From positions 1-6,025 of the forward strand of contig JAEKFU010000588.1 of NCBI GenBank assembly GCA_016522385.1: a DNA stretch of 6,025 nucleotides. The letters are read 5' to 3'. This DNA is from Pseudomonadota bacterium (GTDB lineage: Bacteria > Pseudomonadota > Alphaproteobacteria > Rhizobiales > Aestuariivirgaceae). The first letter of the stretch is position 1, and each line of letters opens with the position of its first letter. A program made the translations under genes and the position numbers. The notes below the pieces were generated by a model. It was not told the origin of the DNA, ran no database searches, and saw only the letters and a program-made list of their open reading frames with translations. This document shows, one piece after another, positions 1 to 6,025 of this stretch.

Positions 1-38
1 CTGCTGGACGCATCGGGCTAACTGAGATTCGGACTAAC

Positions 39-671
39 CTACCTGAACGCCACCGAACCCAATGCCCGTTCGACTTTGTCTTGCGACCAACTCGCAACAG
101 GGCTGGGAGCGCTGGCGGCATCGGTGATATTGGTACCGGTACCCGGTTCAGTCAGCGTGATCTGCCCGACAGCGGTGCGCACCTCGACAATTCCTTCGAC
201 AAGGAATACGCCGTAGGCGCCATCGATCGGCCCGCCCCAGACGTCAGTGCCTCTGATCGAAAGGACGGCGACCGGCGTGTTGAGTTGCACCGATGCCCCG
301 GTCGCCTCCCTGATCTTGCCGGTAAATATCCGAAACGCCCCTTCCGCGAACAAGGCCAGCTGATTGGACCGTTCAGCCTGATTGAATACCAGTGAGTTGA
401 CCCGCAACCTGGCATTCTCGCCCAATGTCAACTCGGTGCCGTCAATCAGACGTACTGCAAGCCGGCTGTCCTTGAGGGTGACGAGCGTTTCGTCCTGGGC
501 AACAACAGCACCTTGCGCCAAAGCCCTGTTGTCACCGTTGGCTACCGTCATGGACTGCCCCTGGGTCCGGGTGACCTGGCCAACCGTGCCCGCTGCCTGC
601 GCCGGCAGCATTTCTGCCAGCAACAGGAGAGACATCAAAAGGCAGACGCAGTAGGCAGCTGGCCGTATCAT
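39..671 (-). CDS. Exported FecR-domain protein
   Basis: This gene encodes a 210-residue protein. The N-terminus is a clear Sec signal peptide: a hydrophobic core at about residues 8-22 followed by PAQAA, with cleavage likely near residue 26-27. The rest is a FecR domain (about 30-168) with the hallmark segment NTPVAVLSIRGTDVWGG at 131-147 and a following strand pair ending in VEGIVEV. Classical FecR is an inner-membrane anti-sigma regulator with a cytoplasmic N-terminal part. Here the signal peptide leads straight into the FecR domain and no sigma factor or TonB receptor is adjacent, so it is more likely a free periplasmic binding or scaffold protein than an iron-uptake regulator (inference). 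Its ATG overlaps the stop of the upstream cytochrome/DUF4384 gene as ATGA. No good Shine-Dalgarno sequence precedes it, which suggests translational coupling. The stop is TAG. The ligand is unknown. Confidence 0.9.
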   Translation of the reverse strand: MIRPAAYCVCLLMSLLLLAEMLPAQAAGTVGQVTRTQGQSMTVANGDNRALAQGAVVAQDETLVTLKDSRLAVRLIDGTELTLGENARLRVNSLVFNQAERSNQLALFAEGAFRIFTGKIREATGASVQLNTPVAVLSIRGTDVWGGPIDGAYGVFLVEGIVEVRTAVGQITLTEPGTGTNITDAASAPSPVASWSQDKVERALGSVAFR

Positions 672-2995
672 TTCACAGCAATCTTGATGGCACTACGCGC
701 AACACCGGACCGCTTTGCAATTTTCTCGACCTTGGCTGCCGCCTTTGCGACTTTGCCCTTCTTGGCCGCCTCGACCACGATCGCTCTTGTGACAAAGGTC
801 TCGTAGTCGCCCAGCTGAGTGAAAGCCTTGTTAGCAAAGTCATGTGCGATCGTGTCGACCTTGTCCTGATTGGTATTGCACAGCGCGATCACGGTTTCTG
901 TGCCTTTGTCTTTCAGGCGAAATTGAAACGGTGCGTCCGCGCCCGGAAATTGAAAGTTCTGTCCAGCCTTGATCAAGTTGGACTGCTGGAACTTGTTCGG
1001 GAAAATCACCGTTCCCGTTCCGGTTCCATCGACGTTGATCATGGTTAGATAACATTCCTTATCGGTCTTCACGGTAAAGACCGGCAACTCGTTCACAGCA
1101 TATTCTGTCTTGTCCGCAACTAGACTCATTCCAGGTGAACCCTCGGCCTTGTTGTCACCAGCGTTAACCTTGGCTACCTTGGTTTCGGCGGGGGCGGAAC
1201 TGGCCGCAAAGATCGGTTGATTATCCGTCAACGACGGCACGAGGCCGGCAAAGGTACCTTCCAGATTGTCGCGTGGCACATAACCTTGCTGCTCCAAACG
1301 TCGGACCAGAGTCTGGGCATCACCGCCGACGTCCACGGCAGCCTTCTTCAGATTGTCTGGTGACAGTCCGAACTCGGCCGCAATCATGCGCATGTCCATG
1401 TTCTTTTCGTACTGTTTGGACAATGCGCTGATCATTTCGATACCACCCAGCTTGAGGGCCGGGTCAAGATCGGCTTTCAGCATTGCCGCCTGAAAGCGCT
1501 CTGTGTCGAGACGCAGCAGGCGGTCCATCTCTTTCTGCGGCGGATAGAGTGCTTCAACCGCCTCGCGAACCTTCTTGGGGAAATTGCGGTTGCTAGTAAC
1601 GTGAGCTCGTATATCGTCCTTGGCCAGGCGAATGCCCTGGTCGTGGCAACTCATGCATGAGATGCCATTGGTCACCGCGAGATCCTTGCGGTCGACATCT
1701 CTGACGATTTCCGTCGGGCCTTTGTCGAGACGCTTGCCATCGGCGGTGTTCAAATAGTATCCGTTGAAACCGTTCGGCAGCGAGTATAACGTTTCGCCTC
1801 CGTCATGTTTGAACGGGTTTTCGCCTGCCGGACCGAGCGGATGCTCAAAAAGGCTCTGATTGCCCTTGTTACCGGCGAAGTCATACGACGTCCAGAAATA
1901 ACCAGTCGAGATCGTGTGACGCTCGATAAGACGGTTGTTCTGGCTGACGAACGAGCGCTGAAAACCAGACCGCTGAGCCAAAAACTTGTCGATGTTGCCA
2001 GCCACATCCACTTTAAGGCTCTTCTGCAGGGCGTCGAAGGTGTCCGGCAGTTTCAGTAAATCATGATAAACAGGCGGCCGGGACGCGGTGAAGGCCATCC
2101 AGTCTCCTCGGATGAATGGCACCTTGGTCGACAGCTGGGTGGTGACAAAGTCAAACTTGCGCAGATCCGGCTTTACGGCATACGGATAGATCGCTGCAAG
2201 CTTTTCCCAATCCGCTGCGTCCCAACCGACATCCTGCAGATTGAGCCGCAAAATGGTGTTCGCCTCATCTGCAATACTGGTGCTGAGCCGCACGACATCG
2301 GAACTGCGGCTCAGGCTGTTGATCAGCTTAATTACCGCATGGCGATAGACTTCCAACTCCTTGGTTTCCGCACACGCATTGTGGAGATGGGTCAACGTAA
2401 TATAACGGGTCGTCGCAACCCGGTGGTCGGGCTGCTTTTCAAGATCGGCTGCAACCAGTTTGACGACGTCATCATTGCTGATGAAGTCGCGGCCCTTGCA
2501 GGCAATCGTACCCGTATCCTTGAGCGAGCTGATCCAGGTGCGGATGGCGGCAATTTCATCATCCTTGGGCGTTGGTGCAAAGATGTTGCTGCCGTCCTTC
2601 AGATCATACGGCATATTGCCGCTTGCAATCTGTTTGACGATTTCAGAATTGTCGGGATTGCCAGGCACCACGAAGCTCGGATCCTTGGCCATCTCTGCCA
2701 AATGCAGGACATTGCCAAATCCCGAGGCAGCCTTGCGCCGGTCTTCTAGGCGACCCACCTGATGACAACGCGCGCAGTGCTTATCAAGCGCCTTGAAGGC
2801 AGCGCTTTCAACCTCATTGGTCGGCTCCGGAATAGCCGCTTTTGCCAGTTGTGTGCTGGCTGGTACGGGGTCGGTCGGATCAGCATCCTTGGGTGATTGT
2901 GCCCATGATGTACCATCTCCATGTAATGATGCCACGTACATGGTGCTGACAAGACCTGTTACTTTGGCGAATTTTCTTATAGAGGCGTTCAACAA
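668..2995 (-). CDS. Exported di-heme c-type cytochrome with C-terminal DUF4384 domain
   Basis: A 775-residue protein, counted from a TTG at 2995 that lies 8 bases after AAGGAG. The frame is open to another TTG at 3064 (798 residues), which has no visible Shine-Dalgarno sequence. From 2995 the protein begins with basic residues and a modest hydrophobic stretch (12-24), with possible cleavage after GTSWA (residue 32). Heme site 1 is CARCH (74-78) in a cytochrome c-like domain to about 160. MP at 128-129 offers a possible Met axial ligand, and the domain ends in DEIAAIRTWI. Heme site 2 is CMSCH (447-451). Between them lies a large region I cannot assign, including RGDW and ASRPPVYHDLLKLP (296-317). 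A helical part follows (about 470-590), then a DUF4384-like domain (about 622-712, with VIFPN and YLTMINVDG). The tail (743-775) is rich in Lys and Ala. Heme attachment implies a periplasmic location. A redox or electron-transfer role is inferred; substrate and partner are unknown. It is divergent from the caspase-like gene. Confidence 0.86.
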   Translation of the reverse strand: MLNASIRKFAKVTGLVSTMYVASLHGDGTSWAQSPKDADPTDPVPASTQLAKAAIPEPTNEVESAAFKALDKHCARCHQVGRLEDRRKAASGFGNVLHLAEMAKDPSFVVPGNPDNSEIVKQIASGNMPYDLKDGSNIFAPTPKDDEIAAIRTWISSLKDTGTIACKGRDFISNDDVVKLVAADLEKQPDHRVATTRYITLTHLHNACAETKELEVYRHAVIKLINSLSRSSDVVRLSTSIADEANTILRLNLQDVGWDAADWEKLAAIYPYAVKPDLRKFDFVTTQLSTKVPFIRGDWMAFTASRPPVYHDLLKLPDTFDALQKSLKVDVAGNIDKFLAQRSGFQRSFVSQNNRLIERHTISTGYFWTSYDFAGNKGNQSLFEHPLGPAGENPFKHDGGETLYSLPNGFNGYYLNTADGKRLDKGPTEIVRDVDRKDLAVTNGISCMSCHDQGIRLAKDDIRAHVTSNRNFPKKVREAVEALYPPQKEMDRLLRLDTERFQAAMLKADLDPALKLGGIEMISALSKQYEKNMDMRMIAAEFGLSPDNLKKAAVDVGGDAQTLVRRLEQQGYVPRDNLEGTFAGLVPSLTDNQPIFAASSAPAETKVAKVNAGDNKAEGSPGMSLVADKTEYAVNELPVFTVKTDKECYLTMINVDGTGTGTVIFPNKFQQSNLIKAGQNFQFPGADAPFQFRLKDKGTETVIALCNTNQDKVDTIAHDFANKAFTQLGDYETFVTRAIVVEAAKKGKVAKAAAKVEKIAKRSGVARSAIKIAVK

Positions 2996-3003
2996 GCTTC
3001 TGT

Positions 3004-3009
3004 CTCCTT
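3004..3009 (-). promoter_or_regulatory. Ribosome binding site deciding the TTG start at 2995
   Basis: The minus strand reads AAGGAG here, then 8 bases, then TTG (2995) and a second TTG (2992). This is the only strong Shine-Dalgarno sequence near the 5' end of the cytochrome gene. It places the start 23 codons inside the longest open frame and puts the basic residues of the signal peptide at the N-terminus. Confidence 0.6.
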
Positions 3010-3116
3010 GCGCCTGTGCACCCACTCGATTTGGTCCGAAGCCTATCGTACCATGAGTAGACAAATTGAACAGACCCGCGTACCCTAAATTCCAGTAAGA
3101 AATTCATGAGTCCGCT

Positions 3117-3120
3117 AGGA
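3117..3120 (+). promoter_or_regulatory. Ribosome binding site of the caspase-like gene
   Basis: AGGA followed by 7 bases and then the ATG at 3128. The spacing is normal and supports this ATG, which also places a signal peptide at the N-terminus. Confidence 0.6.
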
Positions 3121-3127
3121 CAGAGCA

Positions 3128-4690
3128 ATGGATGGCTTTTCCCACAAAACTGTCCGATTTGTCGTATTTTCAAGAGCTGCTGCTTTGGCAATAGCAATTC
3201 TTGCGCTGACAATGATCGGCGGCAAAATGGCATCGGCCGCTGAACGCGTCGCATTGATAATAGGAAACTCTGCCTACCAAAAAACCGCCGAACTGAAGAA
3301 CCCACGCAACGACGCCGAGGCGATCGCGAAGTTGCTGACGCAGTTCGGGTTCCTCGTCCTAAAAGGTATCGATGTCGATCAGTTCAACTTCAAGACGCTG
3401 GTGCGCGCGTTTACGCGTGAGATGAAGGAAGCCAAGCTGGCATTGTTTTTTTATGCCGGACACGGTCTGCAGGTTGGTCGGCGCAATTTCCTCCTGCCGG
3501 TAGATGCCGAACTGAAGGAAGAGGTCGACCTGGACTTCGAAACAGTCGAATTGGGCTTCATCCTGCAGCAGATGGAACGTAAGAGACGCACCAATATCAT
3601 TCTGATGGACGCCTGCCGAGACAATCCGTTTGCGGTCAATTTAGCCCGCAACATGGGCACTAGATCATCCGCCATTGGACGCGGACTTGCAGCCCTTGAA
3701 ACCGGTGTCGGCACATTTGTCGGGTTTGCCACCCAACCCGGCAACGTTGCACTTGACGGCAACCAGACCAACAGCCCCTTTACAACCGCTATCCTCAACC
3801 ATCTAGCGGTTCCTGGCCTGGATATCGGTGTATTGATGCGGCGCGTGCGTGAGGACGTAATAGCCGCGACCGACGGCAAACAGGTACCATGGAGCAACTC
3901 CTCGCTCGTCGGAGACAGCGTCGTCCTGAACCAGACCCAGCGCCAAATCGCCGTTGAGCCAAAGATTTCGAAGAAACCGGCGGGCAGCACAAGTAGCAAT
4001 TCCGCCGAGGTTGCTCTAGAATTGTCCTACTGGAACACCATCAAAAACACCACAAACCCGGCTTTGTTCAGGAGTTACCTTGAAAAGTACCCCGATGGCA
4101 CTTTTGCTGGTCTTGCGAAAGCCATGATCGCCGCGCTGGAAAGCAACACGCCCTCCCCGCCAGTAAAAGAACCAAAAAAACAACAGGTTGCCGCCGTAGA
4201 CCCGGATCCGTCAGCTGCTACACAAGAAGCTGAAAAACCCGCCAACAACTATTCGATCAGCCATGACCTGCAGGCCGAGCTTCGCCGACTTGGCTGTATC
4301 GCCGCAAGGCCGGACGGTATCTGGGGCCCCAAGAGCCGCCGTGCCCTCAAACGCTATGGCAAATATGCCGGTCTGTCGCTCGGCTCATTTGAGCCTACAG
4401 ATTCACTGCTCGAGGAAATGCGAACCCGGACCAAGCGGGTGTGTCCAATTCAATGCGGTGCCCGTTATAATCTCAAGAACGGCAAATGCGTCCGTAAGAC
4501 CTGCGCCCGAAATCAGATACTGACGAGAAAGGGCAAATGCATTGCCCAACGAAAAACAACCAAGAAGCGCCACCGCAGGCAGCCGGAGGTTGTTGTGGAA
4601 GAGTTCGTGGAACCTTCACCAAGAAAACGGAAGAAAAAGAACATGTTCGACAATGAAGGCGAACTTTGTCCCCGGTGTAACTCCCTGTAA
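3128..4690 (+). CDS. Exported caspase-like (peptidase C14) protein with cysteine-rich C-terminus
   Basis: A 520-residue protein. Residues 10-31 form a hydrophobic export signal ending in ASAAE, with cleavage near 37-38. The caspase fold follows at about 39-268: first strand ERVALIIGNSAYQ, catalytic His112 in YAGHG, and catalytic Cys163 in DACRDNPF. Both dyad residues are present, so it is predicted to be an active cysteine protease with unknown specificity. Residues 298-334 (SYWNTIKN, then FRSYLEKYPDGTFAGLAK) look like the short TPR/Sel1-like helical repeat common after bacterial caspase domains. A Pro/Ala/Lys-rich linker follows. Residues 379-415 (LQAELRRLGC, then DGIWGPKSRRAL) resemble a peptidoglycan-binding domain. 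Five cysteines follow (439, 443, 454, 459, 471), then a basic tail with KKRHRR and RKRKKK, and a final CPRC (514-517). The signal peptide points to a periplasmic location. It is divergent from the cytochrome/DUF4384-FecR pair, a likely functional partner. Confidence 0.94.
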   Translation: MDGFSHKTVRFVVFSRAAALAIAILALTMIGGKMASAAERVALIIGNSAYQKTAELKNPRNDAEAIAKLLTQFGFLVLKGIDVDQFNFKTLVRAFTREMKEAKLALFFYAGHGLQVGRRNFLLPVDAELKEEVDLDFETVELGFILQQMERKRRTNIILMDACRDNPFAVNLARNMGTRSSAIGRGLAALETGVGTFVGFATQPGNVALDGNQTNSPFTTAILNHLAVPGLDIGVLMRRVREDVIAATDGKQVPWSNSSLVGDSVVLNQTQRQIAVEPKISKKPAGSTSSNSAEVALELSYWNTIKNTTNPALFRSYLEKYPDGTFAGLAKAMIAALESNTPSPPVKEPKKQQVAAVDPDPSAATQEAEKPANNYSISHDLQAELRRLGCIAARPDGIWGPKSRRALKRYGKYAGLSLGSFEPTDSLLEEMRTRTKRVCPIQCGARYNLKNGKCVRKTCARNQILTRKGKCIAQRKTTKKRHRRQPEVVVEEFVEPSPRKRKKKNMFDNEGELCPRCNSL

Positions 4691-4716
4691 AGCGTACAGA
4701 CACTCCTTGCCAAGGC

Positions 4717-4736
4717 CACAATGGACACACATTGTG
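4717..4736. repeat. Perfect 7-base inverted repeat before the acetyltransferase gene
   Basis: CACAATG (4717-4723), a 6-base loop, then CATTGTG (4730-4736). It lies in the 53-base gap between the caspase-like stop and the acetyltransferase ATG at 4744. Allowing one bulged C, the stem extends by two G-C pairs (GG at 4714-4715 with CC at 4737-4738). No T-run follows, so it is not a typical intrinsic terminator. It could be an operator dyad or an mRNA hairpin near the start codon. The alternative TTG start at 4732 would sit in its right arm. Function is inferred only. Confidence 0.45.
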
Positions 4737-4743
4737 CCTAGCC

Positions 4744-5235
4744 ATGTGTGCCGGCCGAACGATCCACATCCGCAGCTACCAGATCGACGATCAAGTGGGC
4801 CTCATTGAGCTCGTGCGCGAATTGCAACGCCACGAACTACAGTTCTTCGACCGGATGAAACCACCCGAAGATATCGGTGTCTGGTATGTCGATGAACTAC
4901 AAAGGCAATGCCGCGAAAGCGCGGGCGAGATTATCGTCTTGGAGTGCGATCAACGCATTGCCGGCTACGCCACCGTCCTCACCGAAGTCAGACAGGATGC
5001 CTATGACGAAATCTCATATACATATGCGCTGGTTGGCGATTTGGCGATCGCAGGCGACATGCGAAATCAGGGCTTCGGCACTCGCCTACTGGATGAATGC
5101 GAAATTCGGGCCCGCAAGTTAGGGGCGAAATGGCTCAGAGTCAGCGTACTACATGGCAATGAACACGCTTTGAAACTGTACCTTAAACGCGGCTTCCACG
5201 AGCATATAGTGGAACTTGAAAAACCCTTATCATAG
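4744..5235 (+). CDS. GNAT-family N-acetyltransferase
   Basis: A 163-residue protein from the ATG at 4744; an in-frame TTG at 4732 would add four residues, and neither start has a clear Shine-Dalgarno sequence. The length fits a single GNAT domain. The acetyl-CoA pyrophosphate-binding motif A is RNQGFG (107-112, the R/Q-x-x-G-x-G pattern), preceded by the strand YALVGDLAIAGDM and followed by the helix TRLLDECEIRARKLG. The C-terminal motif B is NEHALKLYLKRGF (139-151). The central strand QRIAGYATV (70-78) is typical. It transfers an acetyl group from acetyl-CoA to an amine on an unidentified small molecule or protein, in the cytoplasm. It has no signal peptide, unlike the exported protein encoded just upstream. 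It ends 9 bases before the YcaQ-family gene and is probably co-transcribed with it. Confidence 0.93.
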   Translation: MCAGRTIHIRSYQIDDQVGLIELVRELQRHELQFFDRMKPPEDIGVWYVDELQRQCRESAGEIIVLECDQRIAGYATVLTEVRQDAYDEISYTYALVGDLAIAGDMRNQGFGTRLLDECEIRARKLGAKWLRVSVLHGNEHALKLYLKRGFHEHIVELEKPLS

Positions 5236-5237
5236 GG
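5234..5237 (+). promoter_or_regulatory. Ribosome binding site of the YcaQ-family gene
   Basis: AGGG overlaps the TAG stop of the acetyltransferase gene and lies 7 bases before the ATG at 5245. This supports that start and translation from a shared mRNA. Confidence 0.55.
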
Positions 5238-5244
5238 TCTGTTG

Positions 5245-6025
5245 ATGGCCGACAAACTTGACAGCAGCGGTCTTTCGCAGGAAGAGGCGCGCCGCATCGC
5301 GCTTGCCGCGCAAGGTATGGCCTCGTCGGTCCGCCCTGCAGCCAGCGCCAGTTGGAAGCGTATTGCCCGTGCCATCGACCGCATGAACCTGCTGCAGATC
5401 GACAGCGTCAACGTGCTGACCCGCTCGCATTACCTGCCCGTATTGGCCCGTGTCGGCCACTATCGGCCGGACGTTCTCGACACCCGGGCGTTCTCGCTGA
5501 AAAGACGAGAGCTGTTCGAATGCTGGGCCCACGAGGCGAGCCTGATGCCGATGGGGCTTCATCCTCTGATGCGCTGGCGCATGATACGAGCCGCCGACGG
5601 CAAGGGCATTTATAAGGATCTTGTGCAATTCGCCCGGGACCGCAAAGACTACGTCGACATGGTCCGGCGCGAGATTGCATCGCGCGGTCCGCTAAAGGCG
5701 GCCGAGTTGCCCGGTGCCGGTAATAAATCGTCGAAGGACTGGTGGTCGTGGAGCGACGGCAAGACGGCGTTGGAATACCTGTTCGCGACCGGCGAGGTCA
5801 CAGCAGCGGAAAGAAAAGTCAATTTCGAACGGCGCTACGATATTCCAGAGCGCGTGATACCGTCTGAAGTTCTGGCACAGCAAACCCCGAGCGAGCCGAT
5901 CGCCATGCGCCGCCTGATCGAGTTGTCCGCCCGCGCCTTGGGTGTTGCGACCGAAATTGACTTGCGCGACTACTTCCGTCTGCCTGTTGCCGAGGCTAGG
6001 CAGGCCATCTCAGAGCTGGTCGAGG
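5245..6025 (+). CDS. ycaQ: YcaQ-family DNA glycosylase (HTH_42, winged helix), 3' end outside window
   Basis: The first 260 codons are present and the frame stays open to the window edge; E. coli YcaQ is about 410 residues, so roughly two thirds are visible. Matches to YcaQ from memory run throughout: the N-terminal ARRIALAAQG, then LLQIDSVNVLTRSHYLPV (49-66), ECWAHEASLMP (92-102), KDWWSW (164-169), RYDIPERVIP (197-206), SARALGVATEIDLRDYFRL (228-246). The QID at 51-53 is the catalytic QxD motif of the YcaQ branch; the Streptomyces AlkZ branch has QxQ. Characterised members excise N-alkylated bases and unhook DNA interstrand crosslinks. The ATG at 5245 has a good Shine-Dalgarno sequence. It lies 9 bases after the acetyltransferase gene, so an operon is likely. 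No truncation or frameshift is seen in the visible part. Confidence 0.94.
   Translation, partial: MADKLDSSGLSQEEARRIALAAQGMASSVRPAASASWKRIARAIDRMNLLQIDSVNVLTRSHYLPVLARVGHYRPDVLDTRAFSLKRRELFECWAHEASLMPMGLHPLMRWRMIRAADGKGIYKDLVQFARDRKDYVDMVRREIASRGPLKAAELPGAGNKSSKDWWSWSDGKTALEYLFATGEVTAAERKVNFERRYDIPERVIPSEVLAQQTPSEPIAMRRLIELSARALGVATEIDLRDYFRLPVAEARQAISELVE

Larger units (their letters stand above)
2996..3127. promoter_or_regulatory. Divergent intergenic region between cytochrome and caspase-like genes
   Basis: These 132 bases separate the preferred start of the minus-strand cytochrome gene from the plus-strand caspase-like ATG. Both transcription units must start in or near here, so a shared or back-to-back promoter region is expected. 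I see no convincing sigma-70 pair with correct spacing. On the plus strand TTGAAC (3066-3071) is a fair -35, but the nearest AT-rich hexamer (TAAATT, 3086-3091) is only 14 bases away. On the minus strand TACGAT is a possible -10 without a good -35. No strong operator-like dyad was seen. If the cytochrome started at 3064 instead, the region would shrink to 63 bases. Confidence 0.5.

Noticed and set aside
1..38. Possible start of a further minus-strand gene at an ATG complementary to 11-13 (MRPA...), after the FecR stop.
   Set aside because: Only four codons are visible and no clear Shine-Dalgarno sequence precedes it. No terminator hairpin is seen here either, so the operon may continue, but there is nothing to support a call.
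971..1003. Similarity of this stretch to 4789-4821 in the acetyltransferase gene (both can read QVGL-ELVRE).
   Set aside because: The match is short and imperfect, and the stretch at 971 lies antisense to the DUF4384-coding frame. I take it as chance rather than a gene fragment or repeat.
2063..2749. A 228-codon open frame on the plus strand, inside the cytochrome gene.
   Set aside because: It is antisense to a gene with clear heme motifs, has no recognisable domain, and reads like a GC-rich shadow frame.
3451..3999. A 182-codon minus-strand open frame opposite the caspase domain.
   Set aside because: It is Arg/Ser/Pro-rich, typical of antisense shadow frames, and the plus strand carries the intact catalytic motifs.
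4691..4743. Intrinsic terminator after the caspase-like gene.
   Set aside because: The hairpin at 4717-4736 has no following T-run, and its stem is short and not GC-rich.
5230..5628. Minus-strand open frames of 90-132 codons opposite the YcaQ-family gene.
   Set aside because: The plus-strand frame matches YcaQ motif by motif; the antisense frames show no domain or ribosome binding site.

Overview
The window looks like a chromosomal stretch from an alphaproteobacterium, possibly of Hyphomicrobiales/Rhizobiales type. That placement is inferred from moderate-to-high GC protein-coding style and from the FecR-type and caspase-type proteins, which resemble those of that group. No rRNA, tRNA, mobile element or CRISPR is present, so the placement is tentative. 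Coding density is very high and every gap is short.

Left half (39-2995, minus strand): two genes overlap by 4 bases (ATGA). The upstream one encodes an exported protein of about 775 residues with two c-type heme sites (CARCH and CMSCH), a C-terminal DUF4384-like domain and a Lys/Ala-rich tail. The downstream one encodes a small exported FecR-domain protein. Its start probably depends on translational coupling, because no good Shine-Dalgarno sequence precedes it.

Middle (2996-4690): a divergent intergenic region separates this pair from a plus-strand gene for an exported caspase-like (peptidase C14) protein. That protein has an intact His/Cys dyad, a short helical repeat-like segment, a peptidoglycan-binding-like segment, a cysteine-rich segment and a basic tail. 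All three proteins carry export signals, so together they look like a periplasmic module: a caspase-like protease, a redox (heme) protein and a FecR-type domain protein. DUF4384 is known from other proteins as a partner of caspase-like domains, which supports a functional link. What the module does is unknown, and it is the most interesting part of the window.

Right part (4744-6025, plus strand): a GNAT acetyltransferase is followed 9 bases later by the first 260 codons of a YcaQ-family DNA glycosylase (HTH_42 superfamily, interstrand-crosslink repair) with the catalytic QID motif. It runs off the window edge. The two are probably co-transcribed. Whether they belong with the caspase gene is unclear: a 53-base gap with a perfect 7-base inverted repeat lies between.
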